64,000 nt of DNA from Adiantum capillus-veneris (GCA_014529385.2 CM043966.1:98817587-98881586); one strand, 5' to 3'; counted from the first letter of the stretch, positions 1 through 13,806 are shown. Made by a program: numbers and translations. The notes: generated by a model not told the origin, from the letters alone.

Positions 1-157
1 CCAAAGAGACCATAAAGTTCTATTTGACGAATCTTGAACTTGAGACTTCATAAGTATAGGAAGCGAGACGCGCGTGCGCGCGCACACACACACAGAGTTG
101 CACACATGGAGGTTACAAAGGATCATAACAATGACCTTTTTGAGCCGGTGTTGAGGC

Positions 158-260
158 ATGCAACGCCTAGTGCTTGGGTGGTTAGCAAACTCGTGGCGAA
201 ATTGTTGCCCTTAGATAGAGGGTTTAAGCCTAGTTGGTGCAACGGCTCTAAATTCTCCCC
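158..260 (+). repeat. Possible tRNA-derived SINE head (weak)
   Basis: This stretch holds a box-A-like block (TAGTGCTTGGGTGG near 169) and about 40 bases later a degenerate box-B-like block (GGTTTAAGCCT near 220). That is the spacing of an internal Pol III promoter in tRNA-derived SINEs. No poly-A or T-rich tail and no target duplication could be defined, and box B lacks the usual TCGA core. It may be chance. Confidence 0.2.
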
Positions 261-1610
261 TTGGTAGTATTCTAACTGGTACTCATTTTTCTTACACAGA
301 GTTTTGAATTTTGTGTCATTCTTCCTTGTCGAAGCGTCGATCGTGCTCAAATTTTTTCTGGAGAGAAGTGTTGCATAGATCTTCTATTTGCGCCTCTTCA
401 CAATCAAAATGGTGCAATAGATGGACAGGAATTTATTGTCCATCCTTCTACCCTAGTTCTGATTATGTTCCCAGTCTATGGAGAAAGAAAAAAATTTATT
501 TGATTACAAATTTTGCAAAAACCTTGTGAAGTTTTGAGAGGGCATTAGATTTTTCTCATTTGATTCCACCATTTATCATTGTTACCACGTGTTCGATGAA
601 GCAAACTTTTCTTGAGGCCCAAACTCCCATCAACAAGGCATGTTTCAAATGGATCTATAGTTGGGAGCATGTGGGCCATTCAATGCACATCTGTAAGCAA
701 GGAAAACTTTGAAAATTAGCGGCTAAAAGTAAATATGGGTAGGCTTGTAAAGTTGGATCGTTTTGCAACTCATCTTTTAGAGCCCACAACCTTCCCAAAG
801 CTAGCCATGTGCTCTAACCACTATGCCTGCATGCGATTATTGAAATATAAAGGAATTTGGGTGTGTCATATTGTAAATGCACTAGTATGTGACCCGGACA
901 TTGATGCAGCTAATTAGAAGCAAGGTTCAACTTTGTGACACTCTCCTCCAATGCTTGAAAAAAACTTAGATTTAGTGTAATCCCACCTACAATTTTGAGA
1001 TTTACCTCTAAATTTTAAATTTAAAGGTGAGAAAACCTACAAAATTTCGTGTAAAACCCTTCAAATTTAGTCAGTTTATCTCTAGAATTTCTCATATACC
1101 GGTTTGCCAAGGTTTTAAAAGAAAAGGCCAAAGTTTTTTTTGTAGCATTGTTCTCCTCCTCACCTTCCCTCCAAGGTGGTGACACTCGCAAACATTCTCT
1201 ATGCATTGATCAAATAGTGTCAAAATATATTCTTGAATGCTTCATTATTAAATATATTCTCTATGCATCGATAAGGTAGTGCCAAAAACATTCTTGAATG
1301 CTGCTTCATTATAAAATAAAATCATCCTCCAAAGCTATGATACGACAACTCTAGCTAGCTATCAATAGTGACATCCAAAAAAGGAGGAGATGACATTTAA
1401 AACCTCTCAAAAAGGCAGTCCGATGAAAATTCACCCACATCAATGTATTTATCGTTATAAACTTCTTGAAACTCAAAGTAATTGTTGGTTGCTTCAAGTT
1501 GCTATATTGTTCCATTGAACATGCTATTCTTTGATATGCATTTGTTGGCAAGCGACTTAGAGGTGATACACTTTTTTGCTCGTAGCATGGTCCAAGTGTT
1601 TAGATATATA
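261..1610. other. Low-copy intergenic DNA with a 62-bp tandem duplication
   Basis: I see no gene here; open frames are short and have no recognisable motif. The one structured item is an imperfect duplication with 62-bp period, copy 1 at 1194-1248 and copy 2 at 1256-1312. Each copy starts ATTCTCTATGCAT and ends TTCATTAT. Confidence 0.6.
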
Positions 1611-1615
1611 GATAG

Positions 1616-1807
1616 TGTTGGGGTATAAAGCCCAATGTGGTCGCCCAGGTAAGTGGGCCGGCCACCAGGTATGTACACATATTCTTTTGTTAAAACCTAA
1701 TAAGAACTCACTATGCTCTACACATTACAGTAGAGCGAGTTCACCATATCGTCGTGCTCTTCTTCTCGCACTCTCTCTCGCGTCGCACTTCCGCTCGTAC
1801 TCCTTCA
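1616..1807 (+). repeat. 5' LTR of copia-1
   Basis: Begins TGTTGGGG and ends CTTCA, so it has the usual TG...CA ends. The target duplication GATAG lies just outside. A TATAAA-like box (GGTATAAAG, 1622-1630) lies close to the left end. Confidence 0.97.
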
Positions 1808-1809
1808 AT

Positions 1810-1821
1810 TGGTATCAGAGC
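1810..1821 (+). promoter_or_regulatory. Primer binding site, initiator-Met tRNA (copia-1)
   Basis: TGGTATCAGAGC, two bases after the 5' LTR. It is a perfect complement of the 3' end of plant initiator-Met tRNA, the usual primer of plant copia elements. Confidence 0.95.
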
Positions 1822-2868
1822 TCAGATCGAGGCTCAGGGCAGCACTGCAGGAGCCTAGAGTCACCAGCTCAGATTGGAGTGAAATTCGACAGGCGAAGAC
1901 ACGGCCCCAAATTTCATTCTGAGGTCATCTCGGCCACCGTTCGGGTTCGACAAAGGTCTGCGCAGGCCATTTTCGACTACGTGGTCTCGACGGGTGCAGA
2001 TCCGACTGTGCAAATTTGGGGTTTTCGGCCTACGACTGCAGGTGCTAAGGATATCGACACTCCCAGAGTGTTGATTTGTGGCTGTCTACACATCAAAGGA
2101 CGGCTCACAGTTCTTGGAGGCGTGTCACATACGACACGGGCGCATCTACACACAGACTGTAGGCGACATCCACTAGTTCATCAGGTAGCTTGTGTTTGCT
2201 GCTTGATATTCCAGATTTCATCCTGACATTGCAGGTACTTCCACATGGGATGTATTGTCAGAGATGATGTATGTCTGTTGAGGGTTTGCTGGCTGTGAGT
2301 CACGCAGCAAACAACCGCCGCAGCGGTTATAGCATACAGTGGGAAATTTGTGGATGTATGACTTTGTGGGAAGTCTATGTACTGTCAGATTTACTACAGC
2401 CTTTGTTGAGGATCGAGTGAGCTTTTATTGAGCTGGGGGATTCTCGAATGTTGAGATCCTTTCGGTGATACAGGTCTTGGAGAGATCCCTCGAGCACCCT
2501 TAGATAGCCAGCTAGGATGTATTGACTGTGAGTTAGATAGTTGGGATTGCATCTTTGCTTTACTGCCGTTGAGGCATTGTCGCAGTCTATGCTTACAGGA
2601 TAGTGACAGGACAGTCAGAGACAGTACAGGTGCAGGACAGGTTTACCCACAACTTACAGTGTCAGAGAGACATTGTTTTTTGAGCTATTTGTGGTCTTTT
2701 TTTTTTAGTACACCAGAGCCATTTTACAAAGGAGACTCTGCCAAAATTTATGCAGAATCTGAAGTTTTCTTGGTTCATTTGACAGGTTGATATTGGTTCA
2801 GAGGTCAGTTTACAGGGGAAACTCTCCCGAATTTTTCCCAGGAAAGTAAACCACTGTGAAGCGTAGCT
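1822..2868 (+). other. Long untranslated leader of copia-1
   Basis: There are 1047 bases between primer site and gag, long for a copia element. An open frame through the LTR ends at 2226 and has no recognisable protein motif. I treat the stretch as leader, probably containing packaging signals. Confidence 0.7.
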
Positions 2869-3876
2869 ATGGCTGGATCACAGGACACTGCTCTTTACAA
2901 TATCAAGAAGCTGGATGGAACCAATTTCCCATTGTGGAAGAAGCAGATTTGGCACGTGTTTGTACAAAAGAAGCAGATAAAACCTATAAAGCTCAAGGGG
3001 ATAAAACTAGAAGATATGGACGAAGATGAATGGAATGAAATGGATGAATTGGCACTTTCTACCATTATGCTGACTTTGGCAGAAAGCGTTTACTTCAATG
3101 TAGCAGACGAGATGTCGGCTTATCAAGCATGGTTAAAGCTGATTGATTTTTATGAGAAGCAAATTGCAGCTTCACAGGTATACTGGCTTAAGAAGCTTGT
3201 TGACTTGAAGATGAAAGAAGGGACACCTATGTCCAATCATCTGAATGAATTCAACACAATCTATAGTCAGTTCTCAGCTCAAGGTGTCAAGTTTGATGAA
3301 CCTGTTAGAGCTATGTTCCTGTTGATCACATTGCCGGAAAGTTGGGACACTTTTCGCACAGCTTTGAGTAATTCTGCACCTCCAGATGGTTTGAACATAG
3401 CAGGTGTAGAAGGAAGTCTACTTACTGAAGAAACCAATAGAAAGACAATGGACAAAGGCAAAGGAACAGCCTTAGTTGTCAGGGGAAGGACCAAAGAAAA
3501 GTACAAAGGTGGAAAGAGGAATCAGTCTCGTAGCAAGTCCCGCAGTGCTAAAGGCAAGAGTGACATAGAATGCTACCATTGTGGAAAGAAGGGTCACATG
3601 AAAAGAGACTGCAGAGAATGGAAAGCAGAAAAAGGCAAAGAGAAAGCTGAAGACCATGGTGAGAAGAACAAGTCCTCAATGAAGATTCAAGAAATAAATG
3701 TGACAAACACTGTTGCAGAGGATGACAGTCTAGTGTCAGGAGACATCTACTTCTTCAAGAATACAATGGACTCAGCTCTTCTTACAGCATCTAATGGAAA
3801 TGCACTGAGTGACTAGATTATAGACTCAGGGGCATCACTTCATGTGTCTCCAAACAAGGAGTGGTTTACCTCTTAG
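2869..3876 (+). pseudogene. copia-1 Gag and start of protease, interrupted by two amber codons
   Basis: Gag is structural: it coats the element RNA in the cytoplasmic particle. It starts MAGSQDTALYNI and holds the copia Gag hallmark LDGTNFPLWK near residue 18. A CCHC zinc knuckle CYHCGKKGHMKRDC follows at residues 235-248 after a basic Arg/Ser/Lys stretch. The frame meets TAG at 3814-3816, continues through the aspartic-protease motif DSGA (3823-3834), and meets a second TAG at 3874-3876. Both ambers are one transition from a sense codon (TGG or CAG). There is no frame change, so this is point-mutation decay. Programmed readthrough of the first stop is a remote alternative. Confidence 0.93.
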
Positions 3877-4935
3877 GTGACCACTAAAGATCATGTTCGG
3901 CTAGGCAATGGGCAGAGATGTGAGATCTTAGGTGTTGGAGATGTTCAATTGAAGTTTCAGAATGGCTCTTCTTTCACGCTGAAGAATGTGAGACATGTTC
4001 CCGCAATTACAAAGAGCTTGATCAGCACAAGTTTACTTGATGATGCTGGCTACGTCACCACTTTTGGACAGAACATGTGGAAGATATCCAAGGGTTCTGT
4101 GAAAGTAGCACATGGAGTGAAGTCTGGAGAACTTTACATGATTTATGTATCAAATGTCTCTAAAAATGTAATCAATGTAACCGAGCAGCCGAACGTTTCT
4201 TTGTGGCATAGCCAATTAGGACATATGTCCAAGAAGGGAATGGAAATCTTGTCTCGTTCTGGTTATTTGCCTGGCTTTTCATTTAATGATTTTGAATTCT
4301 GTGAACATTGTCTGTATGGTAAGCAAACACAGCAGCCACATAAGCATAGAAGCAGTAGAAGAGATACACAGTTGGAACTTGTTCATAGTGATTTGTGTGG
4401 ACCTATGCCTAACCTATCTCTAGGGGGAGCTTTTTACTTTATGACATTTATAGATGATTACTCGAGGAAAGTATGGGTTTACTTTCTCAAGCACAAGGAT
4501 GAAGTGTTTAGTGTTTTCAAAACGTTTGTGACACTTGTGGAGAATCATAGTGGCAAGAAGATTAAATGCTTACGCACTGACAATGGTGGAGAGTATGTTT
4601 CAAAGGCCTTTCAGGACTTTTGTGAGTCAAAAGGTATAAAACGTGAACTTACTGCTCCTTACAATCCTCCTCAAAATGGTGTTGCTGAGAGGATGAATAG
4701 GACCATACAAGAGAAGGTCAGAAGTATGTTGTCTAATGCACAACTGCCAAATGGGTTTTGGGCTGAAGCTGTATCAACAGTTGTTCATCTTGTAAATAGA
4801 TCTCCTAGCAAGGTTTTGCAGAAGGATTCAGTGCCAGAGATGGTATGGTCAGGCAAAATGCCCTCATACAAGGAACAGCATATATGGTATGGTCAGAGGA
4901 TTCAGTGCCAGAGATGGTATGGTCTTTGGCTGTGA
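3877..4935 (+). pseudogene. copia-1 protease tail and integrase
   Basis: Integrase inserts element cDNA into the nuclear genome. The HHCC zinc finger is visible (LWHSQLGH at about 4201, FCEHC further on), followed by the catalytic triad: Asp in HSDLCGPM (codon at 4390), Asp in RTDNGGEY (4579) and Glu in NGVAERMNR (4687). This gives the D,D(35)E spacing of copia integrases. The frame leaves the correct reading at about 4850. A 27-bp stretch at 4824-4850 is repeated at 4898-4924, and the local duplication shifts the frame, producing an early stop at 4933. Confidence 0.93.
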
Positions 4936-6889
4936 GGCATATACTCACGTTCCAAAGGAATTTAGGAACAAACTTGAGCCAAAGAGTAGAAAGTGCATCT
5001 TTCTAGGCTATGGTAATTCTGGTGAGATGGGGTACAGACTTTGGGATTCCAAATCCAGAAAGGTTGTCCGCAGCAATGATGTTCACTTTAATGAATCCAA
5101 ATATCATTCTAAACCAAAGAGGGTTGAGGAGATTAGAACAGTTGTCTTCCAAGAAGATGGACCTGCACGTGCAAGACAAAATGTCAAGGCTCAAGAGGAG
5201 CAAGGGCAGGATAGAGTGGAACCACGGGTTGTGGCTGAGCCTGAGCCACCTATTGTGCATAGATCTGGACGTGTCACGCGACCTCCTGATAGGTTTGTTC
5301 CATCTATGAACTATGTCATGTTGACTGATTGCAATGAGCCTTCATGTTACAAGGAAGTAGTGCAAATGAAGGACTCCGGGAATTGGCAATTGGCCATGCA
5401 ATCAGAGATGACAGCTCTGCATAAAAACAAGACATGGAAGCTAGTTAAATTACCACGGGGCAAAAAGGCTCTACCTTGTAAATGGGTTTACAGGTATAAG
5501 ATCACCACTCATGATAGTCAGCCAAAGTACAAAGCAAGGCTTGTTGCCAAGGGCTTTAAGCAAGAACAAGGCATTGACTTTGATGAAGTCTTCTCTCCGG
5601 TGGTCAAGATGACTACATTGAGATGCTTTCTTGCATTGGTTGCCATATTAGATTTGGTGTTGCACCAAATGGATGTCAAGACAGCGTTCTTGCATGGTGA
5701 TTTAGATGTGGAAATTTACATGCAGCAGCCAGAAGGGTTTGTTGAGAAAGGCAAGGAAGATTGGGTATGCCAGTTGTTAAAGAGTCTTTATGGCTTAAAA
5801 CAATCACCGAGGGCATGGTACCATAAATTCCACAAGTTTATGCTTTCTCAAGGCTACAAACGTAGTGAGTTCGATCATTGTCTATATACAAAGAAGGCTA
5901 AGGATGGCAGTTGGCTGATCCTTATTTTGTATGTGGATGACATGTTGATTGCTGGCAAGCACTTGGAAGAAATTTCAACTTTGAAGTCAAAGATGGCAAA
6001 ATCGTTTGACATGAAAGACATGGGCGAGGCACGTCATATACTTGGTATGCGCATTGAGAGAGACAGATCAAAGAAGTTGATTTGGTTATCTCAAACAGAG
6101 TTTATTGACAAGGTTTTGCAACGTTTCAATATGGAGAAGGGAAAGGCACTGAGTGTTCCATTGCCACCATATGTGAAACTTAGCAAACAAGATTGTCCTG
6201 TGTCTGAGGAAGAACAGGCTGAAATGGATAAGATTCCATATGCGTCTGCAGTGGGTAGTTTGATGTATGCAATGATTGCTACTCGCCCAGACATTGCATT
6301 TGCAGTGGGAGTAGTAAGTCAATACATGTCAAACCCAGGCAAGAAACATTGGGAGGCAGTGAAAGGAATATTGAGATACCTAAAAGCTACAAAGAGTATG
6401 CGAATATGCTAAGGGAGTCAGGAGCTAAGTGTAAAGGGTTTTACAGACTCAGATTATGCAGGTGACTTAGACAACCGAAGGTCTACGTCAGGGTATGTCT
6501 TTACATTGGCTGGTGGAGCAGTATCATGGCGTTCTAGATTACAAGATTGTGTTACTCAGTCTACTACAGAGGCTGAATATGTTGCAGCATCAGAGGCATG
6601 CAAAGAATCAATTTGGCTTAATCGACTAGTAACAGATTTGGGAATCAAAGAAGATATGCCTGTGTTATATTGTGATAGTCAAAGCGCTATACAATTGGCT
6701 CGCAATCCAGTTTATCACTCAAAGACAAAGCATGTGGATGTGAAGTATCATTTCATCAGGGAAATGCTCGAGGATAAGCAACTTCAGCTTGTCAAAGTTC
6801 ACACCACAGAAAATCCTGCTGATCTACTTACAAAAGGACTTCCCTCAGAGAGCTTTGCGCATTTTTGCAAGCAGTTAGGTGTAGGGTAG
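4898..6889 (+). pseudogene. copia-1 reverse transcriptase and RNase H
   Basis: The frame resumes with FGCEAYTHVP, the region linking integrase to RT, after the duplication-induced frameshift. Reverse transcriptase follows with VKTAFLHGDL, SLYGLKQSPRAWY and the catalytic box YVDD at 5930-5941. TAA at 6410-6412 breaks the frame just before RNase H. RNase H continues in the same frame: TDSDYAGD, STTEAEYVA, YCDSQSAIQLA and HVDVKYHF, ending at TAG 6887. All catalytic acidic residues are kept, so decay is recent. The polyprotein as a whole is non-functional. Confidence 0.93.
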
Positions 6890-6967
6890 TACATCACTTC
6901 TCTACATCTCTTGTATATTAGCTTGTATAGTAGCTTCTCTCACACTTAAAGTACCACATTGGACTTT

Positions 6968-6978
6968 AAGTGGGAGGT
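6968..6978 (+). promoter_or_regulatory. Polypurine tract of copia-1, with adjoining inverted repeats
   Basis: AAGTGGGAGGT directly precedes the 3' LTR and would prime plus-strand synthesis. A perfect 10-bp stem (CACTTAAAGT at 6943-6952 with ACTTTAAGTG at 6963-6972) overlaps it. ACCACATTGG at 6953-6962 is also complementary to the LTR interior (CCAATGTGGT, 6995-7004). Confidence 0.85.
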
Positions 6979-7170
6979 TGTTGGGGTATAAAGCCCAATG
7001 TGGTCACGCAGGTAAGTGTGCCGGCCGCCAGGTATGTACACATATTCTTTTGTTAAAACCTAATAAGAACTCACTATGCTCTACACATTACAGTAGAGCG
7101 AGTTCACCATATCGTCGTGCTCTTCTTCTCGCACTCTCTCTCGCGTCACACTTCCGCTCGTACTCCTTCA
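6979..7170 (+). repeat. 3' LTR of copia-1
   Basis: 192 bp, the same length and ends as the 5' LTR, with 5 substitutions by hand count. It is followed by the target duplicate GATAG (7171-7175). Confidence 0.97.
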
Positions 7171-7208
7171 GATAGGATGTATAACCCTGGTATATGTGGT
7201 GTATAATT

Positions 7209-8796
<1,588 letters not shown>

Positions 8797-10281
8797 CATG
8801 CATTGACGATGGCCTATTTATAATCCCAGAACGCGATTCACACAAGCGGATGTGCTCCTGCCAAATTTGGTAGTAAACTACCCTACTTGAGATGCATCTA
8901 GAGCTAGCTCATGCATGGCCCAATTTTGCCTTCAACAATCAAGCCCATGTCCCTTTGTAGAAGTATACTACATGTTTGAGTTTTTGTTGGTGTCTTTATT
9001 GTGTACACACACTCATTGCAGTAATGGATGAGTTGGGGGAGGAGGAGCATCAGCAGATATGCCTAACATTGAACAATTTTGCAAGCATTTTAGAAAAGAG
9101 TATCTTTCTTTATAGTTATTAAAATATATATATATATATAAATTTGCACAAATTTTTAAAAACTATTAATAATGGTCTCAAAAAAAGATCCTCGAAAAAA
9201 CAAAGCCAAATATATTTTCAAAAATCAAGTTATCATTAATTAAAAAATCTCCACCAAAAGTGCTTTTTTTTTGTTGTGTGCACAAACTCTTAAACTGGTA
9301 TATTTACTTTATGTAAAGTAGAAAGTCAAAAGACTTTCCATGCCAAAAACTCTTTTCATTTCCTGCAATGCTACCTTCACTTTTGCATTTTAAATCTTCT
9401 TACCCTTTACTTTGGCATTTCAGATCATAAGTTTTGTAAGGTTTCTTTGAGTTCAACCAATGTGTGACACAAGGATAGCCTCTTCTTCCCTGAAAATTTT
9501 AAGCTACATTAGATATAGTATAGTTTAGAGAAAATTTTCAAAAATTTAGGGCCAATGAAACAGCTCATGATCTAAGCTTACCCTCATTTTAGCCTCCACC
9601 CTTGATCCTATTTGAACATGCCAAACTCCTGTACATGAGAAAGACACTTTTTTGCACGAAGTTGGACTAATGAAGATGCTCAAGGTGAGAAGTCCTCCCC
9701 AAAGATAGGAGATTTGGAAAACAGACAGGTGTATTATTCTCATTTTTACAAGCACTAGTGTGGCTCACATTGCTTGCAAAACGCTTTTAAAGAACTTTAG
9801 TAATCGAGAGTCAAGAACACCTTCCTTGATATTCTATCATGAATTTCACATGTGATCAAGCTACCCAAGCAAGAATATGCATGAAAGATTTTTTTTTCTT
9901 TTTTTTTTTTTCCATAATCACAATTGTGAGTGGAGAGATTTTATATTGACTTGAAAAAGAATATACAATCAACTTCAAGCACTACATGTGCCTGTGCCTT
10001 GAGGGGCCAAAGATTCCAAAAGGGGGCTTCATCATAGATAGGCACAATAGAACCCATACATAGAGCTTAAAAAAAAAATCTCCCGAGTGGCTAAGATAAC
10101 TAAGTGCATGATTCCACTCTTTGACATTAGCACTTGTCCCTCTCTTTGATCCTACAACATAAATGAGCTCGATGCTCTCACATACAATATCAAATTGCAC
10201 CACAACAAACTTTGCCTCAAAGACGAAGGTTCTTCTCTTTCAAATCTAATTCAAAATGTGAAGAGATCAATCAAGAAAGTT
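8797..10281. other. AT-rich intergenic DNA, no gene seen
   Basis: The region holds a short (AT) tract at 9124-9141 and T-rich runs. A segment near 9885-9960 (poly-T then CAATTGTGAGTGGAGA) recurs near 16715-16760. No protein motif is visible in any frame. Confidence 0.6.
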
Positions 10282-10286
10282 GATCG

Positions 10287-10512
10287 TGTTGGAATTAGGG
10301 TTGCAGAGAAACACACACAACTTGGAGAAGACGAAGGAAGCTCAAGGCACACAATAGAGAATGTGTTACTTACTGTGCAATGGAAAGATAGATAGCCCTA
10401 GAGTGATGGGCGTATATACAATGCACAGAGAAAAAACCTCCTAAAGACGGAAAAAACGCCCCGGCGGTCCTAGTGTGTTCACACACATCACTACCACCTG
10501 TATATGGAAACA
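10287..10512 (-). repeat. 3' LTR of copia-2
   Basis: On the plus strand it starts TGTTGGAATTAGGG and ends GGAAACA, with TG...CA ends in both readings. GATCG lies outside at 10282-10286. Confidence 0.95.
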
Positions 10513-10587
10513 AATCCCCCCTGGAGTGATGCGGTGAACGAGAGCTGGCACATGAGTAAAGGGAAGTGCCATGCCCTGAGGATAGGA

Positions 10588-12726
10588 TCAGTCCACAAAG
10601 GAGAGTAAGCCCAAAGCTTTGCGGAAAGCTTCAAGCTACTTATGAGACAATGCCTTTGTAAAAAGATCTGCAAGGTTGTCCTGTGTTGGCACATAAGCCA
10701 AGCTAATCTCTCCTGCTGAGAGCCTCTCCCTGACATAGTGGTAATGCACCTCAATGTGCTTTGTGCGAGAATGAAAAATTGGGTTCCTCGCAACTGCCAA
10801 TGCGCTTTGACTGTCACTGTAGATAGTGTTGGCAGTGTCCTATCCAACACCCAAATCAGCCATAAGGCGTCTGAGCCATACACACTCAACCGTAGCTGTG
10901 AAGACTGCCCTGTACTCAGCCTCACAACTCGAAGTGGCCACAGTAGGTTGCTTCTTGCTCAACCATGATATACATAAATTGCCAAGCATGAAACAAAAAC
11001 CACTTGTGGACGCTCACGTGTCAAAACAACCAGCCCAATCTGAGTCTGAAAAAGCATGTAAGTCTGGCGGCAATGATCCCCCCTTGGGATAAAACAAGCC
11101 AAGATGTAAAGTGCCACTAAGGTAGCGGAAAATCCTCTTGACATCCTGCCAATGCTTCGACCCTGGGCTATGCATAAATCTGCTGACCTGTGAGACTGCA
11201 AACTAAATATCCGGCCTCGTGTTGCATACATAAATGAGGCAGCCAACAATAGTTTGGTAAAGAGTGACATCAACAGGATCGCCAGCATCATGAAGACTCA
11301 ACTTCAAACCTGTTTCCATGGGAGTGGCAATAGGTTTGCAATCCTCAAGTCCAAACTTACATAGCAATGTCTCTATGTAACTTTTCTGACACAAGGCAAT
11401 ACCACCATCACACTGCTTAAACTGTATACCCAAGTAATGATGCAACAGCCCCAGATCTTTCATCTTGAAAGTAGCATTCAAATCAGCCTTAAATTCAGCA
11501 ATATGTCTCTCATTTGATCCAGTGATCAGCAAATCATCAACATAAAGAACCACAATGAGAAGTACATCACCCTCACGCTTTACATACAATGTGCTTTCTG
11601 TTGGACTGTTACGAAAACCTCGTTTAACCAAATGAGTGTCAGCTTTCTCATACCAAGCACAAGGAGATTGCTTCAACCCATACAAATCCTTCTTACATCT
11701 GCACACTTTGTCCTCTTGTCCTTTTATGACAAAACCGCGATGCTGCGTTACATAAACCTCCTCAAATATGTCACCATTCAAGAAAGCAGTAACAATGTCT
11801 GATTGATGTACATCCCAACCAAAATGAGCTGCCAATGCACATAGAAAACATACAGTAGCCATACAACAAGTGGGAGCAAAAGTCTCTTCATAATCTATGC
11901 ATTTTTGCTGTGCATAACCTTTTGCAACAAGTCGAGCCTTATGGCGATCGATCTCACCATCCGGCTTGCGTTTCAACTTGTAAACCCACTTCGTACCAAT
12001 GGCCTTTTTGACAGGAGGCAAATCACATAAAGTCCATGTGTCATTTTCTATAAGTGCATCATATTCTGATTGCATGGCAGCCATCCAATTTTTTGAATTC
12101 TGTGCTTCATCAAAAGACAGAGGCTCCTCAACATCATGTAAGCTAGACACAGCCAAAGCATAACAATCTGATGCATAAGATGCATGGCGAAAGCCTGAAC
12201 GAGTACGACTAGACAAAGGTGCATCCAATTTACTGTCACGCAAAGTGTGCACCAGCCATTTTGGCATACCTCTAGCCTGCTCATTTTCAGCCCTTTCCTC
12301 ATCAAGTACATCATGTACATCTGCATCAGTAATAGGCTGATCTAAAACATTTTCAAAAACCCCCATAGGCTGTACATTTGCCTCATTGGAACTTACATTC
12401 GTATTTCCACCACTGAAAAGAGGCAACAAAGTGTCATAAATGTCCTGTGAGCTTACATTACTATCTCTAGTACATGACAGCAAGGGCTGAACAGAATCTT
12501 CCACAAACACTACATCCCAAGAAACAAGAATACGTTTTGTTTGCGGATGATACAACCTGTAACCTTTGTTTTCAGCACTATAACCAACAAAAATACAGTT
12601 GACAGCCTTATCATCCAATTTTCTGCGCTACACTTGAGGCACCAAAGCATATGCCAAACAGCCAAAAACGCGCATGTGCTCAATAGATGTCTTTCGATCA
12701 TGCCATGCTTCATATGGAGTAATAGA
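10588..12726 (-). pseudogene. copia-2 reverse transcriptase and RNase H
   Basis: Read leftward, RT shows DIVTAFLNGDI, DLYGLKQSPCAWY and the catalytic YVDD in VLYVDDLLITG, all in one frame with the upstream integrase. Stops interrupt it at 12628-12630 (TAG) and 11203-11205 (TAG). RNase H follows in the same frame (FSDSDWAGCF, TSSCEAEYRAV, YSDSQSALAVA, HIEVHYHYV) with further stops at 11014-11016 (TGA), 10840-10842 (TAG) and 10636-10638 (TAG). It ends naturally at TGA 10588-10590. Catalytic residues are recognisable but the gene is dead. Confidence 0.92.
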
Positions 12727-13806
12727 CTACAAAGCTTTCGTAGGACACCTGTTAAGTACATAAGTGGCACACATGATGGCCTCAAGCCAAAAAGAATGCG
12801 GCAAAGCTTGACTTTTGACCATACATCGTGCCATTTCCGTCAGTGACCTGTTTTTCCTCTCAGCAACACCATTTTGCTGAGGTGTATAAGGCACTGTACA
12901 TTGGTGTTTTATCCCACGACTAGCCAGAAATGCTTTAAATTCATGAGACATATACTCCCCCCCTCGATCGGAATGGAGGGTGCCCATAGTACATTTCGAG
13001 ACATTTTCAACCATAGCCAAAACTTGTTTGAAGCACATAAAAACTTCGGACTTCGCTTTAAGCGGAAATACCCATGCATGCCTGGAGTAATCATCAATGA
13101 AAGTCACGAAGTATAGGTAATTGCCCAAGGACGGAGTTTGCATGGGCCCACAAACATCACTATGCACAAGCTGCAACCTGCATGAGGCCCGAACTGAACC
13201 ATCCTTTGGAAATTTAGAACGCTGCATCTTACCCAAAATACAGCCTTCACAAACATGTTCGACAGGTGCTTCAAGAGGCGGCAAAGAAGCAACCATACCA
13301 GATTTCTTCAAACGCAGCAAACTGGCAAAATTCAGATGACCAAAACGTGCATGCCAAAGTTTTGCATCTGAAATAGCCCTTGAATCTACGAAAGCATTTG
13401 CAAAATTTTGTCCACGCTTGTCATACAAAGTGAGCTTATACAGCCCACGGCACAAAAGCCCGGATGGAACAATTTCATCACCAAAACTTAGATCATGAAC
13501 TGTACATCTGTCATCCACAAATTTGACTACAAGTCCAAGTCTAGCAAGTGCCGATACACACAAGAGATTCTTCTTGATCCCAGGTACATAAAGTGCATCA
13601 ACAAGTGTGAAGGAACTGCCATTAGCAGCAGTGAGCACAATCTTTCCAACTCCTTGAATTGGATAAGAGGCGTTGTTGGCACAAGTGACTGAATTCCCAT
13701 GAGGGACACACTCGAGAGAGGTAAACAATTCACTATGTGAGGTAATGTGCTTTGTAGCACCACTGTCGAAATACCACATATGAATCTGCAGCAAACTGAC
13801 GAGCAT
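12727..13806 (-). pseudogene. copia-2 protease and integrase
   Basis: The frame opens with the protease motif WYFDSGATKHIT. The integrase zinc finger follows (LWHARFGHLNF and HVCEGC). The catalytic triad is HSDVCGPM, HSDRGGEYM and NGVAERKNRS. The frame stops at TAG 12727-12729 within the segment joining integrase to RT, at a codon one transition from CAG. A frameshift separates this part from Gag near 13800-13830. Confidence 0.92.

Larger units (their letters stand above)
1616..7170 (+). mobile_element. Ty1/copia LTR retrotransposon (Tnt1-like), decayed but structurally complete
   Basis: A complete 5555-bp copia element. It has two 192-bp LTRs that differ at 5 positions by hand count, a 5-bp target duplication GATAG at 1611-1615 and 7171-7175, a primer site at 1810-1821 and a polypurine tract at 6968-6978. 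Coding order is Gag, protease, integrase, reverse transcriptase, RNase H, which is the copia order. The wording of its integrase and RT resembles Tnt1-type plant elements. Its single polyprotein frame is broken by three stop codons (3814, 3874, 6410) and one frameshift near 4850-4924, so it cannot encode its own proteins. Low LTR divergence makes it the youngest LTR insertion in the window. Confidence 0.97.

Noticed and set aside
1615-2226. 203-codon open frame starting at the copia-1 LTR
   Set aside because: It runs through the LTR and primer site into the leader, has no protein motif, and is unlikely to be translated from an element transcript.
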